A DNA stretch of 8,242 bases, taken from assembly GCA_016649775.1 (NCBI GenBank), contig JAENWY010000098.1:1-8242 (forward strand), given 5' to 3'. This DNA is from Spirochaetaceae bacterium. Its GTDB lineage: Bacteria; Spirochaetota; Spirochaetia; Sphaerochaetales; Sphaerochaetaceae. Every line of letters starts with the position of its first letter. Position 1 is the first letter of the stretch. Of the stretch, positions 6,872 to 8,242 are shown in pieces. A program made the position numbers and the translations under genes. The notes under the pieces are model-generated. The model searched no databases, had not been told where the DNA came from, and worked only from the letters and a program-made list of their open reading frames with translations.

Positions 6872-6901
6872 TTGACTTTTTTGTTAATGATAAATGATAA
6901 A
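6872..6901 (+). promoter_or_regulatory. Predicted promoter of the LacI-family regulator
   Basis: TTGACT at 6872-6877 is a good -35 box. At 17-18 nt spacing stands TGATAA/GATAAA (6895-6901), a weak -10. The transcript would start near 6907, leaving a leader of about 22 nt. No full copy of the TTAACG operator is present here, only a half-like TGTTAA at 6882-6887, so autoregulation is not evident. Confidence 0.45.
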
Positions 6902-6928
6902 TAATAATTTAAAAGTTAGGTTGATTTT

Positions 6929-7945
6929 ATGAAAATATCAGAGATTGCAGAATTAGCAAGTGTCTCTATTGGTACTGTGGATAGAGTGATACACAAAAGA
7001 GGAAGAGTTGCCCCTTTAACAAAAGCAAAAATTGAAAAAATTATAAAAGAATCTGGTTATAAAACAAATATTATTGCTAGTAATTTAAAAACAGGTGCTA
7101 TCTTAAAGATTGGTCTTCTAGTTCCTCGATTAGATACTGAGCAAGGTTACTGGGAAAAGTGCTTTAGTGGTGTTAATAAAGCAATAGATGAAATATCAGC
7201 ATTTAGTGTTGAAATTGTTATGTTAGAATTTGATCGCCAAATTAGAGGTGACCTATTAAATAAAGGTCTAGAATTAAAAAATAAAAATATTGATGTTTTA
7301 GCACTTGCTCCTATTGTACAAAGTGAAGCATATCAATTAATTAGTCAATTAGAAAATATTCAATATGCTTTTTTTGACTCACCTCTTTGTAATACATCAC
7401 CTATTACAGAAAATTTACAAGATCCTTATGCAGCTGGTTGGTGCAGTGCTCGCTTGATGGAACTCTTCAAACCAGGTAAAAATACCTTTATTTCACTTCA
7501 GATGCACAACACGGCATATAACCAACAAAGACGTTCTCAAGGTTTTATTGATTACTTTAAAGATAAAGATGCAATAGTTTTAAATTATACTTGGCAAGAA
7601 AGTTCTGATGAATTGTTCTTTTCTTTTGTAGATTCGCTTTTATTAGAATATCCTTATGTTGCAGGAGTATTTATGACTAATTCTGCAACAGGTCAATTAG
7701 CTGAATATATTGCAAATAAAAAAATGGAAGTTCACCCTTGTATTGTAGGTTTTGATTTATTAAGTGAAAATGTTGAACAATTAAAATTAGGAAATATAGC
7801 TGCTCTGATTTCACAACAACCTGAATTACAAGGTTATAACACACTTCAAGAAATATTTAGAATAAAAGTAATGAAATTAGAAGATACGGTTACAACTTCC
7901 CCTATTCCAATATCAATTATTCTTAAAGAAAATATACCTGAATAA
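6929..7945 (+). CDS. LacI-family transcriptional regulator with periplasmic-binding-protein-like domain
   Basis: DNA-binding protein (338 aa) whose N-terminus is a LacI helix-turn-helix: MKISEIAELASVSIGTVDRV at 1-20, where ISEIAELASVS and the recognition helix SIGTVDRVIH are clear. A linker and hinge helix follow (GYKTNIIASNLKTG, 43-56). The usual TVSRVL is TVDRVI here. Residues 59-338 form a sugar-binding-protein-like sensor: LKIGLLVPRLDTEQGYW at 59-75, IDVLALAPIV at 121-130, and the late family motif VGFDLL at 273-278. The gene lies next to araAD but is separated from it by a terminator and has its own promoter. The ribosome site is weak (TTAGG, 6916-6920). The three TTAACG-type operator candidates upstream of araA and chvE are its likely targets, with arabinose or a phosphorylated intermediate as effector; this is inference. 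Many arabinose loci use AraC or GntR-type AraR instead. Its stop codon lies inside the 9-bp duplication of the adjacent insertion element. Confidence 0.88.
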   Translation: MKISEIAELASVSIGTVDRVIHKRGRVAPLTKAKIEKIIKESGYKTNIIASNLKTGAILKIGLLVPRLDTEQGYWEKCFSGVNKAIDEISAFSVEIVMLEFDRQIRGDLLNKGLELKNKNIDVLALAPIVQSEAYQLISQLENIQYAFFDSPLCNTSPITENLQDPYAAGWCSARLMELFKPGKNTFISLQMHNTAYNQQRRSQGFIDYFKDKDAIVLNYTWQESSDELFFSFVDSLLLEYPYVAGVFMTNSATGQLAEYIANKKMEVHPCIVGFDLLSENVEQLKLGNIAALISQQPELQGYNTLQEIFRIKVMKLEDTVTTSPIPISIILKENIPE

Positions 7946-7948
7946 TAT
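7940..7948. repeat. Left 9-bp target-site duplication
   Basis: GAATAATAT abuts the left inverted repeat of the element at 7949-8069, and the identical 9-mer abuts the right end at 8070-8078. This copy supplies the last codon (GAA, 7940-7942) and stop (TAA, 7943-7945) of the regulator. The repeat ends exactly at the element boundaries on both sides. Confidence 0.75.
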
Positions 7949-8069
7949 CAATGTTCACAACTTAAGCTCATTACGCGTATTTCTGAGGATAGATATCCTA
8001 CATTAAAGCAATGAATAATTGGTTATTACGTAAAAGACTTACCAATTATTCCTTAAGTTGTGAGCATTG
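7949..8069. mobile_element. MITE-like palindromic insertion element, 121 bp
   Basis: Terminal inverted repeats of 18 bp (7949-7966, CAATGTTCACAACTTAAG; 8052-8069) match at 17 positions, begin with CA and end with TG. The single mismatch reads as G-U in plus-strand RNA. Inside are an 11-bp perfect stem (8013-8023 with 8041-8051) directly next to the right arm, a 5-bp hairpin AGGAT/ATCCT (7986-7990 with 7995-7999), and palindromes TACGCGTA (7972-7979) and TTACGTAA (8026-8033). No reading frame of note is present, so any movement would need a transposase in trans. A perfect 9-bp direct repeat flanks it. Duplications of 8-9 bp occur in several IS families, so the parent cannot be named. An RNA element or an attC-like site was considered; the integron core consensus (RYYYAAC and GTTRRRY) is not matched. 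Confidence 0.72.
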
Positions 8070-8078
8070 GAATAATAT
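8070..8078. repeat. Right 9-bp target-site duplication
   Basis: This is the second GAATAATAT copy, directly after the terminal CATTG of the insertion element. Removing the element and one copy would leave the regulator stop followed a few bases later by the bidirectional terminator, a normal compact convergent junction. Confidence 0.75.
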
Positions 8079-8081
8079 ATC

Positions 8082-8130
8082 AAAAAAAAAGGTTTTCTTA
8101 AATTAAATAAGATCAAACCTTCTTTTTTTT
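8082..8130. terminator. Bidirectional terminator between regulator and kinase
   Basis: An A9-GGTTT arm (8082-8095) pairs with AAACCTTCTTTTTTTT (8115-8130) around an AT-rich loop in which CTTA and TAAG (8097-8100 with 8108-8111) can also pair. The plus strand ends in a T-rich run, and the minus strand ends in nine Ts. One A-C mismatch on the plus strand (8088 with 8122) becomes G-U in minus-strand RNA, so the hairpin is a little better for the kinase transcript. It serves two convergent genes. Confidence 0.75.
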
Positions 8131-8140
8131 AACTAAATAA

Positions 8141-8242
8141 TTATTTTAAACAGTGAATCGCAGCGCTTTCAATAGCCAATGAACCTTTATATAATTCGTA
8201 GAATCTATTAAATCCGTCACAATCTTCTTTTGTAGGTATTAC
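8141..8242 (-). CDS. FGGY-type carbohydrate kinase, C-terminal fragment (probable ribulokinase)
   Basis: Only the last 33 codons and the TAA stop (8143-8141) are inside the window; the rest lies beyond the right edge. The visible peptide, VIPTKEDCDGFNRFYELYKG then SLAIESAAIHCLK, resembles the C-terminal end of FGGY kinases such as xylulokinase and ribulokinase, where a conserved Tyr-rich helix and a final LAIE-AA helix occur. L-arabinose use by the AraA-AraD route needs a ribulokinase and none is encoded elsewhere in the window, so this is the obvious candidate for that step. The call rests on a short segment plus context. The gene converges on the regulator gene, with the insertion element and a shared terminator between them. 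Confidence 0.6.
   Translation of the reverse strand, partial: VIPTKEDCDGFNRFYELYKGSLAIESAAIHCLK

Noticed and set aside
7949..8069. The palindromic element as an integron attC site
   Set aside because: The ends do not carry the RYYYAAC and GTTRRRY core sites. The exact 9-bp direct repeats at both borders are not expected of attC cassettes, and no cassette array or integrase is visible.

Overview
The window is strongly AT-rich and carries an L-arabinose uptake and catabolism locus. The organism is probably a low-GC, anaerobic, diderm bacterium. My best guess is a spirochaete: the binding protein begins with a short MKK... signal peptide ending in IFANGQSES, a style common in spirochaete solute-binding proteins, and it has no lipobox cysteine. 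TGG is used for Trp and no in-frame TGA was found, so the standard code (or table 11) fits. The genus cannot be fixed from this sequence.

Layout. Positions 1-211 hold no supported gene, only the terminator hairpin of the transporter operon (154-195). Positions 212-4102 on the minus strand encode a three-gene sugar ABC transporter of the GguA/GguB/ChvE (MmsAB-ChvE) type, read in the order binding protein, ATPase, permease. A perfect 16-bp hairpin without a U-tract lies between the first two genes. Positions 4103-4524 are a divergent control region with two candidate promoters and three TTAACG-type palindromic operator candidates. Positions 4525-6763 on the plus strand are araA and araD, separated by 4 nt and closed by a terminator. 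A LacI-family regulator follows with its own promoter (6929-7945). At the right edge the last 33 residues of a convergent FGGY-type carbohydrate kinase are visible on the minus strand, most likely the missing ribulokinase.

How it works together. The ChvE-like protein would capture a pentose in the periplasm and the ATPase and permease would import it. AraA would convert L-arabinose to L-ribulose, the edge kinase would phosphorylate it, and AraD would epimerise L-ribulose-5-phosphate to D-xylulose-5-phosphate. The LacI-type protein probably represses both divergent promoters, since matching operator candidates lie on the predicted start sites of each.

The least expected item is a 121-bp palindromic insertion, 7949-8069. 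It has 18-bp terminal inverted repeats and is flanked by a perfect 9-bp direct repeat GAATAATAT that contains the stop codon of the regulator. It looks like a MITE-type non-autonomous element that landed exactly on a stop codon and rebuilt it. I see no wholly new multi-gene system here.
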